Shown: positions 27,940 through 38,156, numbered from the stretch's first letter. The stretch: 64,000 bases of DNA from Rhodobacteraceae bacterium HTCC2083 (GCA_000156115.1 DS995276.1:3690620-3754619), one strand, 5' to 3'. Made by a program: numbers and translations. Notes: generated by a model not told the origin, from the sequence alone.

Positions 27940-28647
27940 ATGACGCCCTTCATGACACCACAAAACCGCGCCCTCGCCGTCCACCTTCTCACCGCCACTG
28001 GGGCTGTTTTCGCGATGCTCGCGATGCTCGCCGCTGTGGAGGCCAAGTGGGACATGATGTTTCTCTGGCTTGTCGTCGCCTTCGCAGTCGATGGGATCGA
28101 CGGACCGCTCGCGCGCAAATATGATGTTAAACAATATGCCCCACAATTTGATGGCGTGCTGCTTGATCTGATCATCGACTACCTCACTTACGTCTTCATA
28201 CCCGCCTTCGCACTCTTCAAGTCAGGACTGCTTCCGGGTTGGACCGGTTGGTTTGCGATCATCGTGATCACCTTCGCATCGGCCATGTATTTCGCCGACA
28301 ATCGCATGAAAACAAAGGATAATTCTTTTTCGGGATTTCCCGGATGTTGGAATATGTTGATCATCGTGATCTTCGCAATTGAGCCGAATTTCTGGATCTC
28401 GCTCGCCCTCGTTGCCGCTCTTGCGCTTGCGATGTTCTTACCTTTAAAGTTCATCCACCCAGTGCGCACGGAGCGATGGCGCACCCTGTCGCTGCCTACT
28501 GCGCTGGCGTGGACATTCTTTGCAGGCTGGGCCGCCTGGGTCGATTTCCACCCGCAAAGCTGGGCGCATTGGGGTCTTGTTGTGACGTCGGTCTATCTGC
28601 TGTTCGCAGGGATTACGCAGCAAATTATTCCGGCTAAATTCGCGTAA
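27940..28647 (+). CDS. pcs: Phosphatidylcholine synthase (CDP-alcohol phosphotransferase)
   Basis: 235 residues with about eight membrane helices. The CDP-alcohol phosphotransferase motif D-G-x2-A-R-x8-G-x3-D-x3-D is complete: DGIDGPLARKYDV followed by FDGVLLDLIIDYLTYV (about 52-87). The LDLIIDYLTYVFIPA form is typical of Pcs, which condenses choline with CDP-diacylglycerol to make phosphatidylcholine in one step. The reading frame overlaps the 3' end of the opposing DMT transporter gene by 14 bases. Confidence 0.9.
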   Translation: MTPFMTPQNRALAVHLLTATGAVFAMLAMLAAVEAKWDMMFLWLVVAFAVDGIDGPLARKYDVKQYAPQFDGVLLDLIIDYLTYVFIPAFALFKSGLLPGWTGWFAIIVITFASAMYFADNRMKTKDNSFSGFPGCWNMLIIVIFAIEPNFWISLALVAALALAMFLPLKFIHPVRTERWRTLSLPTALAWTFFAGWAAWVDFHPQSWAHWGLVVTSVYLLFAGITQQIIPAKFA

Positions 28648-29473
28648 GGACAACGCCGAGAACAATCAAAGCTGCGGCAAAGCCTTTGCTCCGATCCATT
28701 CTGTCACCCATCACCAACCACCCGATGAGCACCGCGAATAAGATAGACGTTTCGCGCAGTGCGGTGACCAAAGCAATTGGAGCTTGTGTCATGGCCCAAA
28801 CGACAATCGCGTAAGCCCCATAAGACGCAGCGGCCGCAACACTGCCAAGCGCCCACTCGCTCGGCTCTGCGCGCAACACAGCACGCCCGCGCAGGGCCAG
28901 ACAAATCGGCGTGAAAAACACTGCGTCCAGTATGAACAACCACGCTACATACATGATGGCATTACCCGAAATCCTCGCACCCAGCCCGTCTACAATCGAA
29001 TATCCCGCCGTCATCAAAGCAGAGCCGAGGGCAAACGGCACCAAACGCCGCGATTCCCCGTTGGCAAAAACTCCGCGCGCCATCAGTAAGATGCCTGTGC
29101 CGAGGGCGAGCACCCCGAGAAACTCCTTGATGCCAAGCGGATCCGTCAACACAGAAACGCTGATAACAAGCACCAACATAGGCGCACCACCGCGTGCTAT
29201 CGGATAAACACGGCTGAGATCGCCCTGCTCATAGGCGTAGACCAGAAACAGTTTATATGCGGAATGAAACGCACCTGAGGCCAAGAGCCATGGGAACCAA
29301 ACTGCCGCCTCGGGAAATGGTTGCGTGAGCGCAATCACCGCGCCAAAGCCGCCTTGAACAAGGGTCATGATCAGCATCGAGGTGAGCTTACTCACCGAAT
29401 TTTTGATGAGCGCATTCCAGCAGACATGCAGCAAAGCAGCCGCAAGAACCGCGAAGAATGTGAATGCGCTCAT
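28634..29473 (-). CDS. DMT superfamily (EamA) transporter
   Basis: 279 residues with ten hydrophobic helices in two EamA-type repeats: FFAVLAAALLHVCWNALIKN at the N terminus, SRVYPIARGGAPMLVLVISV closing the first half, and APIALVTALRETSILFAVLIGW plus GVVLTRI at the end. Drug/metabolite transporters export small metabolites or amino acids across the inner membrane; the substrate is not predictable. It converges with pcs (14-base overlap) and ends 17 bases downstream of ileS on the same strand. Confidence 0.87.
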   Translation of the reverse strand: MSAFTFFAVLAAALLHVCWNALIKNSVSKLTSMLIMTLVQGGFGAVIALTQPFPEAAVWFPWLLASGAFHSAYKLFLVYAYEQGDLSRVYPIARGGAPMLVLVISVSVLTDPLGIKEFLGVLALGTGILLMARGVFANGESRRLVPFALGSALMTAGYSIVDGLGARISGNAIMYVAWLFILDAVFFTPICLALRGRAVLRAEPSEWALGSVAAAASYGAYAIVVWAMTQAPIALVTALRETSILFAVLIGWLVMGDRMDRSKGFAAALIVLGVVLTRI

Positions 29474-29490
29474 CTATGCGTCATCGTCTT

Positions 29491-32415
29491 TTAGCCATCC
29501 AAAGCGTCTGTGCAGCGTCCGCACACACCTTCGTGCGCGTGAGTGCCTACATCTGGCAAGATTTTCCAGCAACGCTGGCATTTCTTGCCCTCTGCCTTGG
29601 CGAAAGCCACGGCAACACCGCTAACATCTGGCACTGTGAACGCGCCTTCCGGGGCCGCCTCGCCCGAAACGGTGATCGCGGATGTGATGCTGACATCGTC
29701 AAAGGGCACGCTGTTTAGGGCCTCTAGGAGCTCCGCATCTGCGATGTAGACGGTGGGTGCCGCTTCCAGCGATGCGCCGATGACTTTCTCAGTGCGCTGG
29801 ACTTCCAAAGCCGCTGTCACAACACGGCGTGCTTGGCGAATGGACGCCCATTTGGCCGCCAATGCATCATCGCGCCACGCGGACGGTGTTTCGACGAAAT
29901 CCTCCAAATGGACAGAGCTTTCATCGCCGCCAAAGCGTTCCAACCAGACCTCTTCCATCGTGAACACCAACACTGGTGCAAGCCATGTGGTCAAGCGCGT
30001 GAACAACAAATCAAGAACCGTGCGCGCAGCGCGACGGAGCGCAGTGTCGCCATCACAATAGAGCGCATCTTTGCGGATATCAAAATAGAAGGACGACAGT
30101 TCGACCGTCGCAAAATTGAATACCGCAGAGAAAACCCCTTGGAAATCAAAGGATTTATAGCCGTTCTGAACCGTTTCATCCAGCTCAGCGAGACGGTGCA
30201 AGACCCAGCGCTCCAGCTCTGGCATATCCGCTGGGTCTACGCGATCTGCTTCACTAAAGTCGTTCAACGACCCCAGCATAAAGCGCATCGTATTGCGCAA
30301 ACGGCGATAGCTGTCAGCCACACCTTTCAGGATCTCAGGCCCGATGCGTTGATCGGATGTGTAATCCACCTGTGCTACCCAAAGGCGTAAAATATCCGCG
30401 CCATATTGCTTGACGACAGTCTCCGGCACGATCGTGTTGCCCAGCGATTTGGACATCTTCATGCCCTTCTCATCCAGCGTAAATCCGTGTGTCACAACGT
30501 TGCGGTACGGTGCGCGTCCCAGAGTGCCGCAAGCCTGCAAAAGCGAGGAATGGAACCAACCGCGATGCTGGTCCGTGCCTTCCATATAGACATCCGCGAT
30601 GCCATCTTCCGTGCCGTCCGAGCGATCCCGCAGAACGAAGCTGTGCGTCGAGCCTGAGTCGAACCAAACATCCAAAACATCGAACACTTGATCGTAATCA
30701 TCTGCATTCACGATACCATCCAAGAACCGCGCTTTCGCGCCATCCTTGTACCACGCATCTGCACCCTCTGTCTCAAACGCTTCGGTGATGCGCGTGTTTA
30801 CTTCGTCTTTGCGCAGCAAGAAATCGGGGGCCGTCGGCAACAAACCTTTGCGTGTGAACACAGTCAGCGGAACGCCCCAGGCACGTTGACGCGATAGCAC
30901 CCAATCAGGGCGTGCTTCGATCATTGAATAAAGACGGTTACGCCCTGTCTGCGGCGTCCATTTCACCAGCTCGTCAATAGAGGTCAGTGCACGCTCACGA
31001 ATTGTCATGCCATGGGTGTCCTGCCCGTCGCCCACCGCACGATCCACAGCTGCGAACCATTGCGGCGTGTTGCGGTAGATGATCGGCGCTTTGGAGCGCC
31101 AGGAATGTGGATAGCTATGCTTGATCTTGCCGCGCGCCAAAAGGCCGCCAGCTTCGACCAGCTTATCGATGATCGCCGCGTTGGCGTTGCCCTCTTTGCC
31201 GTTGGGTTTAAGGATCGCTTTGCCGCCAAAGAACGGCAGATCCGCGCGGAAACGGCCATCATCCATGATGTTGTAGGTTATCACTTGCTCCAGCATCCCA
31301 AGGTCGCGGTAAAGCTCGAATTCCTCCATGCCGTGGCTTGGCGCGCAATGCACGAAGCCCGTGCCTTCGGTGTCGGTGACAAAATCAGCCGCGCGGAAAT
31401 CACGGATATCGTCCCATTCGCCGTTGCCGCCTTCTGCTTCAAAGAGCGGGTGCTTGAGCGAGATCTTCTCAAGCTGCTCATTCGTGACATCTGATTTGCG
31501 CAGATACATGCCCTCTTCCAAACGCGCGCGACTAAACACGTCCGCGGCAAGGTTATCCGCCAACAGATATGTGTCGCCAGCATTTAGCCAGCACTCTTCC
31601 GGCGTCGAAGTCACTTCATAAAGGCCGTAGGAAATCCCAGAACCGTAAACGACGGCTTTGTTAGAAGGGATCGTCCAAGGCGTTGTCGTCCAGATCACCA
31701 CTTTCGCCGCGTCAAGCGTCGCATCACCCGTGCCTGTCACTTGAAACTTTACCCAGATCGTAAAGCTGTCCTTATCGTGATACTCGACTTCCGCCTCGGC
31801 CAGCGCTGTCTGTTCAACAGGTGACCACATCACAGGCTTGGAACCCTGATACAAAGTACCGTTCATCAGGAACTTCTGGAACTCGGCCGCGATCACCGCT
31901 TCGGCGTGGAAATCCATCGTGAGGTATGGATCAGGCCAGTTGCCCGTGATGCCGAGACGCTTGAATTCCTCGCGCTGGATATCTACCCAGCCTTCGGCAA
32001 ACTTGCGGCATTCCTGACGGAAATCGACGATATTCACTTCGTCCTTGTTCTTGCCCTTCTTGCGATATTGCTCTTCGATCTTCCATTCAATCGGAAGGCC
32101 ATGGCAATCCCAACCGGGCACATAGCGCGCATCAAAGCCCATCATCTGGTGCGAACGTACGATCATATCCTTGATCGTTTTGTTCAGCGCATGTCCGATG
32201 TGGAGATGCCCGTTCGCATAGGGCGGTCCGTCATGCAGCGTAAAGGGTGTGCGGCCCTCTTTCGCGCGAAGACGGTCATAAACCTCCATCTTTTCCCAGC
32301 GCTCTAGCCATTCAGGTTCGCGCTTGGGCAATCCGGCGCGCATCGGGAAATCGGTTTTGGGCAGGTTCAACGTGTCTTTGTAGTCAACAGTATTTTCAGG
32401 TGTGTCAGCACACAT
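29491..32415 (-). CDS. ileS: Isoleucyl-tRNA synthetase
   Basis: 974 residues from ATG 32415 (MCADTPENTVDYKDTLNLPK), preceded by AAAGGACG; the longer in-frame extension lacks similarity. Class I synthetase with GHLHIGHALNK (HIGH motif, about 72), the CP1 editing domain in the middle, the KMSKSLGN loop (about 640), the anticodon-binding domain, and a C-terminal zinc ribbon with four cysteines (CQRCWKILP ... GVCGRCTD). It charges tRNA-Ile and edits valine. No T-box is expected or seen in the 236 bases upstream. Confidence 0.97.
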   Translation of the reverse strand: MCADTPENTVDYKDTLNLPKTDFPMRAGLPKREPEWLERWEKMEVYDRLRAKEGRTPFTLHDGPPYANGHLHIGHALNKTIKDMIVRSHQMMGFDARYVPGWDCHGLPIEWKIEEQYRKKGKNKDEVNIVDFRQECRKFAEGWVDIQREEFKRLGITGNWPDPYLTMDFHAEAVIAAEFQKFLMNGTLYQGSKPVMWSPVEQTALAEAEVEYHDKDSFTIWVKFQVTGTGDATLDAAKVVIWTTTPWTIPSNKAVVYGSGISYGLYEVTSTPEECWLNAGDTYLLADNLAADVFSRARLEEGMYLRKSDVTNEQLEKISLKHPLFEAEGGNGEWDDIRDFRAADFVTDTEGTGFVHCAPSHGMEEFELYRDLGMLEQVITYNIMDDGRFRADLPFFGGKAILKPNGKEGNANAAIIDKLVEAGGLLARGKIKHSYPHSWRSKAPIIYRNTPQWFAAVDRAVGDGQDTHGMTIRERALTSIDELVKWTPQTGRNRLYSMIEARPDWVLSRQRAWGVPLTVFTRKGLLPTAPDFLLRKDEVNTRITEAFETEGADAWYKDGAKARFLDGIVNADDYDQVFDVLDVWFDSGSTHSFVLRDRSDGTEDGIADVYMEGTDQHRGWFHSSLLQACGTLGRAPYRNVVTHGFTLDEKGMKMSKSLGNTIVPETVVKQYGADILRLWVAQVDYTSDQRIGPEILKGVADSYRRLRNTMRFMLGSLNDFSEADRVDPADMPELERWVLHRLAELDETVQNGYKSFDFQGVFSAVFNFATVELSSFYFDIRKDALYCDGDTALRRAARTVLDLLFTRLTTWLAPVLVFTMEEVWLERFGGDESSVHLEDFVETPSAWRDDALAAKWASIRQARRVVTAALEVQRTEKVIGASLEAAPTVYIADAELLEALNSVPFDDVSITSAITVSGEAAPEGAFTVPDVSGVAVAFAKAEGKKCQRCWKILPDVGTHAHEGVCGRCTDALDG

Positions 32416-32651
32416 ATCGGGCGTCCTTTGGAACGAAATATTCATAGGGAATTGAGAGGCGGCGCGGGTCGTCCCCATACGCCTTATCCCGGCGGCTCAC
32501 ACTCAGAGCGCCGGGCTGATAATTCGAATAATGATCGCATAAATCAGGCTCATCTTGATGCCGTTATAGGGCTGCATGTCTGCCGCGTCCAGAGCACCAT
32601 CGCCCCCATTCCACCACAATTTCATCACGGTAAAACCACAATCGCATTCTA

Positions 32652-32999
32652 ATGAAAATTGAGTATGATTTTGGTTTCCAGCGTTTTTGGATAGTGATGA
32701 TGTTTAACAAAGGCCCTTTTTACGTCCTCGCAGGGCTTGGATTGATAGCATTGCCCGGGGTCAAAGTTTTGTATCAAACCCACTTTGTGGAGGACGAAGC
32801 GGCACCACAGGTTCTTCAAACAAAGCAGCAAGCCGAAGACAGTTGCGTTCGAGACTCAGTCCAAATTGCAGGCGTTTGGGTCGGATGCAAAGCAACCAGC
32901 TCTGCCCGTAAAGGAAAGAAAGCCCCGCGCAAATTGCAGATGAACTCGCAAAAGGCCAAAGGCTCCGCAACGGGATTGCGCGTTATCAAGTTGAACTAG
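32652..32999 (+). CDS. Hypothetical small membrane-anchored protein
   Basis: 115 residues; the true start may be one of the ATGs at 32697 or 32700, as no clear ribosome-binding site decides it. One membrane helix (GPFYVLAGLGLIALPGVKVLY) is followed by an exterior segment with two cysteines (DSCVRDSVQIAGVWVGCKAT, likely a disulfide) and a Lys/Ser-rich tail. I do not recognise a family. The upstream 236 bases to ileS show nothing else. It may be real because of the coherent helix-plus-cysteine layout; chance ORF remains possible. Confidence 0.4.
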   Translation: MKIEYDFGFQRFWIVMMFNKGPFYVLAGLGLIALPGVKVLYQTHFVEDEAAPQVLQTKQQAEDSCVRDSVQIAGVWVGCKATSSARKGKKAPRKLQMNSQKAKGSATGLRVIKLN

Positions 33000-33040
33000 A
33001 CGGCCCCACCTCATTTGCATTTTGTTCTTGTGCGGAATCT

Positions 33041-35173
33041 TCAGGATTCCATCGCGCGGTTAAGCCATGCGAGCCCCATCAGCGCCAATCCAAGGCCAAA
33101 GAAAGACGCGACACGTACCAACCCGTTTAGCCCACTCATGTCGATCAGGAAGACTTTGGCAATCGTCACTGCAATTCCCACCATCGCCAGTTTGCGCAAC
33201 AAATCAGAGCGACGAACTAAGGCGAAAAACAATAAACGTACCGCTCCCAGCATCATCGCAATCGTGTAGCTGTAAAGCTCGCCTTGACTGATCGCGTCGC
33301 TTGCGATTTGCTCGCCCTGCCAGAAGCGTCTGATTTCTATGGCAATATAGGCAACACCCATGAGAGCACTGAGGCCCGCAAACGCTGCACGCAGGTATCT
33401 GTGGATGTGATCGAGCTTCCATACCAGCACAGCAAGCACGCCCGTAGGCGCCAAATAGGCAATCGCTATCGTGTCGAGTAACAAAGGCCCCGCAATGTCG
33501 CGCGCGCCCCAGCTCATAATTGGGGCCATGCCTACCAGCGCAGTGAGCAAAACACCAAAACCGAGCAAGCCAAGCAAGCTCGCCAAAGGCACGAGCACCC
33601 ATGCAAAGCGCACTCCCTTGCGCCAGCGATACAGCTGCGCGCCCATCGAGATCAGCAAGATGGAGCCCGCCAGCGAGAGCCCCCAGAAACTGTCAATATC
33701 ACTGCGCAGCGCGCGTTCGAGCAGGATCAAAGCAAACACTGCGCCTAACGACCAAACCGCACTTTCCAGCGCCAATTGCGCACCCAAACGTTTGATCGGA
33801 CGCATCACCCACCATGCCACGCCCATAAGCGCGAGGGGGACAGCATAGCCCAGAGCGACCTCCCAAAGCGGCGTCTTCCACCACGAGGCCCACGGTATGC
33901 CGGGATCGATCAGGAAGCGCCAGCCAAGGACAGCGACCGCGAGTTGGATGAACAAACCGAGCCATGGCATGTCCAAACGGCGATCTATGAGAGCCGCAAT
34001 CACGATCATCACCGCAATTGCGACGCTGAGCGCGGCAGTACTCAAGGTCAGCATGAGCGCGAAGGCGATAAGTGAGAGCGCTGCGATAACTGTGCCACCA
34101 GCCAAGCGGGTCGGTAAATCGGGCCAGTCCACGCCCTATTTGCCACGCAGCCTGTGGATCACATCCGTCAGCATACTGCCCTGATGGTTAGGCCAAATTC
34201 GCAGCACGGGGATCGCCGTTGCCGCAACACTCGCGATGAACCCGAAGACCAGCGCATGCACCGCCTCCGCCCCGCTGATGAGCAACATCCACGTTGCAAA
34301 GAAGCCGCCAATAAGTGCGAGCACAGAAACCCACGCCCAGCGCCGGATCGCATCAATTGCTAGCGCCATCACCACGATCAACGCGAAATAATAAAACAAC
34401 AAATGCGGCGCATCGCTGGACCCGCCCACGACAAACGGGCTAACCAATGCGCCGATAACACCCACTGCGGCAAGGAATGGCCCGTAGAACCAGCCAAGCA
34501 CGATGGACAAGCCTGCAACCCCGACCAAGGCCAGAAGCGTGAGATCAGAGGGGAGCAAATCGTAGAGGTGGCGTGCAGAGAGGAACGCGGTGTAGAGCGT
34601 GACAATGCCCGCGCCCGAGAAGGTCGAGGGGAGCACATTTATGCTGTCCTCTTCATCCCCGTAGCGCCGTCTGACCAGCTCTCCCAAAGTAACAAACGCG
34701 GCTCCTAATCCAAGCGCGCCAATGATACGTGCGAAGGGTGTGAGAAGACCTTACTCTACCCCGTATTGCACCGTGAACACCCCTGCGAGGGCGAGTGAGA
34801 GCGCCGCGATACCGAGGAACCAGTTTTCCTTTAACTAATTGGCGGCGTTGATGAAAAGTTCTCCACGAAAGACGAAAGATCGTGGCGTTTCTGTTGATAT
34901 CTGCTCTGGCTCGATAGCGGTGTCGCTTGATAGGTCTTTGGGTATCTCCGCCAAGCTGTCGTTTTGCGTTATGGCTTGCCCATTTTCAAGTGCGACCCAA
35001 GGTCCAGACACGTTTGCCTCAACCAAGCCGTTTTGCATAGCTGCGGCTTTTTCCAAGGCCGCGATGCGCGCATTAAGCGCGCTCACGCGCCGCGACATCA
35101 ACCACACTACGAGTGGCTAAAATAAAACGGCCAGACCGACCAATGCGGAATCTATGCCCAAAATAACTTCCAC
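33041..35173 (-). pseudogene. DUF2339 membrane protein gene with four in-frame stop codons
   Basis: From GTG 35173, one base after the upstream gene, 710 codons run in a single frame to the terminal stop at 33041, broken by TAG 35117-35119, TAG 34835-34837, TAA 34751-34753 and TAG 34136-34138. The conceptual product is typical DUF2339: an N-terminal helix and coiled coil (RVSALNARIAALEKAA), FINAAN-stop-LKENWFLGIAALSL, VFTVQYGVE-stop-GLLTPFARI, LPSTFSGAGIVTLY, many membrane helices, and the closing VGIAVTIAKVFLIDM and SGLNGLVRVASF. No indel is needed. The first internal TAG at ANW-LKENWF probably replaces Trp. Length is below the ~850-950 residues I recall for the family, so an internal loss is possible. 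Function of the family is unknown. Confidence 0.85.
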
Positions 35174-35174
35174 G

Positions 35175-36179
35175 TTATTTTCCCTCGCTCCCGAACAACC
35201 CTGTTAAAGCACGTCGCACTAATCCTGTCACCGACGGGCGCTTAAGGGCCGCAAATGGCAAAGGTCGGCACACTTCAATAGCCGCAACCCCGACGCGCGC
35301 AGTCAATGCACCGTTTACCACGCCCTCACCAAAGCGGCGCGAGAGTTTGCCAAGCAACCCGCCTCCCGCAATCGATGACAGAAAATCATCGCCAATCGCG
35401 ACGGCACCAGTGGCGACCAAATGCGTCATCACAGCCCGCGTCAGGCGCCAATTGCCCAGCGCGCCAGACCGACCGCCATAGATTTCTGCGATGCGGCGGA
35501 TCATCCGCAGGTTTGATGTAAAAGCCGTCACCACATCTGCTAGCGCGAGGGGCACAAGTGCAGTGACCATCGCAACCTGACGCGCTGCCGCTTCAATTTC
35601 GCGTGTTGCAGCCAGATCAAGCGGGCCAAGAACATCGCGTTCCACAAGGTCCAAAAGACCATCACCATCCAAGATATCCGCGCTTTTTTCGGCCAGCACG
35701 TCACGCCCCCAACGCGTATCCTCGCGTGCCTTGTAGAGGCGAGTGATCTGCGCGACGATCTTTTGCGCCTCTGCCAAATCCCCGCTTGCGCGCGCAGCTT
35801 CCCCCGCGCGATGCAGCACATCCATGCGCTTGAGCCTTGAAAAAGAGGCCAATTCTCTCAGCGCCATGACCAAGAGGACGAATATCAACGCGCACATCAA
35901 AACCATAACCGCATAACCTAGCAAAGGCACGCGCGCGACCAAGCCGTTGGCGAAATCCCAAGCCGCAAGCGAGATTGCGACGCCCAACAAAGACAGCAGC
36001 AATCCCCAAAACCATTTGACCACACGTGCCGGACGTCGCGCCGCGAGGGTCGCAATCGTCTGCATCGCCTGTCCGCTAGGGGCTGGCGTTTCGAAGTCGG
36101 GCACGGGCTGCGCTGCTTCGGGGCCCTTCTCTGGTGCGGGCGCATCCTCAAAATCAATCAGAACCGGACCTTTAGCCAT
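35175..36179 (-). CDS. YcjF-like (TIGR01620/DUF697) inner-membrane protein
   Basis: 334 residues from the second of two adjacent ATGs (36179), placed seven bases after GGAG. A proline-rich acidic N-terminal tail (about 1-40) is followed by two membrane helices (WFWGLLLSLLGVAISLAAWDF and GYAVMVLMCALIFVLLVMAL). The C-terminal DUF697 region is helical and glycine-rich (TSNLRMIRRIAEIYGGRSGA, ARVGVAAIEVCRPLPF). In E. coli ycjF follows ycjX, the same pair as here with a GNAT gene between. Function is unknown; it is linked to envelope stress. Confidence 0.85.
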   Translation of the reverse strand: MAKGPVLIDFEDAPAPEKGPEAAQPVPDFETPAPSGQAMQTIATLAARRPARVVKWFWGLLLSLLGVAISLAAWDFANGLVARVPLLGYAVMVLMCALIFVLLVMALRELASFSRLKRMDVLHRAGEAARASGDLAEAQKIVAQITRLYKAREDTRWGRDVLAEKSADILDGDGLLDLVERDVLGPLDLAATREIEAAARQVAMVTALVPLALADVVTAFTSNLRMIRRIAEIYGGRSGALGNWRLTRAVMTHLVATGAVAIGDDFLSSIAGGGLLGKLSRRFGEGVVNGALTARVGVAAIEVCRPLPFAALKRPSVTGLVRRALTGLFGSEGK

Positions 36180-36633
36180 CATGGCTCTCCTTTTTCGCAC
36201 ACTGCCATGTCATACGGATATCAGGCAGACCTTTTTCGTTGCCACTGCCATCCGTGCGCTCCGCCTCTGTAAATCCTTGGCGCGCGTAAAACCTTTGCGC
36301 GCCTTCATTAGCTTCGAACGTCCAGAGCGTGAGCCGGTCGCACTTCGCCTGTGCAGCCTTCAACAAAGTCGTGCCAATCCCCTGATTCTGCGCGTTTTGC
36401 GCCACGTACAGCGACTGAACTGTGGCTCCATCCAACGCCAGGAAACCGGCAACCTCGCCCGCGCGCTCACACACCGTCACCCAACCGCGATCAATGAGGG
36501 AGCCTATATGCGAGATGTCTTCCGCTTCACTGTGTAACTTCGGCTTCCACGCATTGCTCGAAACCGCTTGCGAGAGCATCCGACCCAGCTTGCCCGCATC
36601 CGTGCTGCGCGCGCCGCGCAAATACAGGCTCAC
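36172..36633 (-). CDS. GNAT family N-acetyltransferase
   Basis: 153 residues. The acetyl-CoA-binding motif A is clear: VQSLYVAQNAQNQGIGTTLL (Q-x2-GIG-x), preceded by the strand GEVAGFLALDG and followed by LTLWTFEANEGAQRFYARQGF, the usual GNAT C-terminal strand-helix. The substrate cannot be predicted. The start overlaps the ycjX-like stop by four bases and the stop overlaps the ycjF-like start, so the three genes are translationally coupled. Confidence 0.9.
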   Translation of the reverse strand: MSLYLRGARSTDAGKLGRMLSQAVSSNAWKPKLHSEAEDISHIGSLIDRGWVTVCERAGEVAGFLALDGATVQSLYVAQNAQNQGIGTTLLKAAQAKCDRLTLWTFEANEGAQRFYARQGFTEAERTDGSGNEKGLPDIRMTWQCAKKESHDG

Positions 36634-38045
36634 AGCTTGTCTCCGATCAAGAACTGCGCCGCCTTATCCAGCCTAATGTGCGGCGGTCCAAATCCAGGTT
36701 TTAGTGTCAAAGGCGCTGGCGCAAAGCGCATGTTTTGGAAATCCTGATCCAGCCAAGCGGTCGCCCCATCCCGCGCAGAACCCAACAAAAGCGCTGGATC
36801 TTCCGGCAACTGGCCAGGATAAAACGCTGCCTGTTTGCCGGTTTCCAGCAAAGCCCCGCGCACACAGTGCAACGGCGCTCCATCGTGATCGATCACCTCT
36901 TCCGTAGTTGCGCGCAAAGACGCGATCGCCATCGACGCGGACTCTGCCCCCGCAAAACGCGCCTTATCGCGCGCATCTCGCGTGAGTGCCTCCATAATGG
37001 CGGTCAATTCGCCATGTTGTTTATGATGAATGTGATCTGCTTTGCTGGCAGCGAACAAGATACGCTCAACCCGCTTGCCTAGCAAAATCTTGCTAAGGAA
37101 GGCGTTGGTGCCCGGGCGAAACGCGCTCAGAATATCCGTCATAGCCACGCGCAGATCCTCGACCGCGCGTGGACCATTGTGAATAGCCCCCAACGCGTCC
37201 ACCAAAACAACTTGGCGATCAATGCGCGCGAAATGGTCGCGAAAGAAGGGCCTTACGATATGGGACTTATAGGCCTCATAGCGTCGCGCCATCTCGCGAC
37301 CTAAGCTGCGGCGCGCTGCACTGGCGGCATCCGCGAGCGGTGCAAATGTGATCGCAGGACTGCCCGCGAGATCACCGGGCAGTAGGAAGCGCCCCGGCGT
37401 GCAATCGTAATACCCCAACTGCCGCGCACTTTGGAGATAGTCGGTGAATGAGGCTGCTAGCGCTTGGGCCTGAGGCTCATCAAGCTTTGCCGTAACATCC
37501 GTTTGCGCGATCAACTTGCGGTAATCTTCCGCTTCCTCTCGGATCTCGATACGCTGCAAAACCTCACGCGACCAATCCTCGTAGCTTTTATCCAACAGCG
37601 CGAGATCGAGCAACCATTCTCCCGGGTAATCCACTATATCCAGATGCACCGTGCGAGGACCTTGCAAGCCCCCCAGCAAACCATTGGGTTGTACCTTCAA
37701 AGAGACACGCAATTCAGAAATTGCGCGGGTGCTTTCGGGCCAATGCGGGTCGCGGGCGGTCAAAGCGCCTAGATGCGCCTCATATTCAAAGCGCGGCACC
37801 GTATCATCGGGTTGCGGTTGCAAATAGGCCGCAACAATGCGCCCCTCCACAGCCGCATGAAGCTGTGCCATGCGACCGCGATCCAAAAGATTCGCTACCA
37901 ACGACGTGATAAACACGGTCTTGCCAGAACGCGCCAAGCCGGTGACACCCAAACGGATAACAGGTTCGAACAATGTCTCGTTCACCGTGTCACGCGCACC
38001 CTCGATGGTGCGAATGATCCCGTCTGCAAGGGTAGAAATGACCAC
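36630..38045 (-). CDS. YcjX family nucleotide-binding protein (DUF463)
   Basis: 471 residues from GTG 38045, chosen because GAGGTA lies at the right distance; frame continues upstream but without similarity. A P-loop protein with Walker A GLARSGKT (about residue 40), VHLDIVDYPGEWLLDLALLD (switch-like DxPG), and IDRQVVLVDALGAIHNGP. YcjX proteins are GTP-binding and accompany YcjF in phage-shock/heat-shock-linked operons of gammaproteobacteria. Here it heads the ycjX-GNAT-ycjF-like-DUF2339 unit and is divergent from truA. Confidence 0.88.
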   Translation of the reverse strand: MVISTLADGIIRTIEGARDTVNETLFEPVIRLGVTGLARSGKTVFITSLVANLLDRGRMAQLHAAVEGRIVAAYLQPQPDDTVPRFEYEAHLGALTARDPHWPESTRAISELRVSLKVQPNGLLGGLQGPRTVHLDIVDYPGEWLLDLALLDKSYEDWSREVLQRIEIREEAEDYRKLIAQTDVTAKLDEPQAQALAASFTDYLQSARQLGYYDCTPGRFLLPGDLAGSPAITFAPLADAASAARRSLGREMARRYEAYKSHIVRPFFRDHFARIDRQVVLVDALGAIHNGPRAVEDLRVAMTDILSAFRPGTNAFLSKILLGKRVERILFAASKADHIHHKQHGELTAIMEALTRDARDKARFAGAESASMAIASLRATTEEVIDHDGAPLHCVRGALLETGKQAAFYPGQLPEDPALLLGSARDGATAWLDQDFQNMRFAPAPLTLKPGFGPPHIRLDKAAQFLIGDKL

Positions 38046-38156
38046 AAGTGCTACCTCGATTTTCATATCAATGCTTAAAGGATAAGGGTGCACCCTGCCC
38101 GTTACCAGAGGGGAAAAGCATTGCCGCAGGCCCCCTGGGACGCTAAGAGCAGCGCC

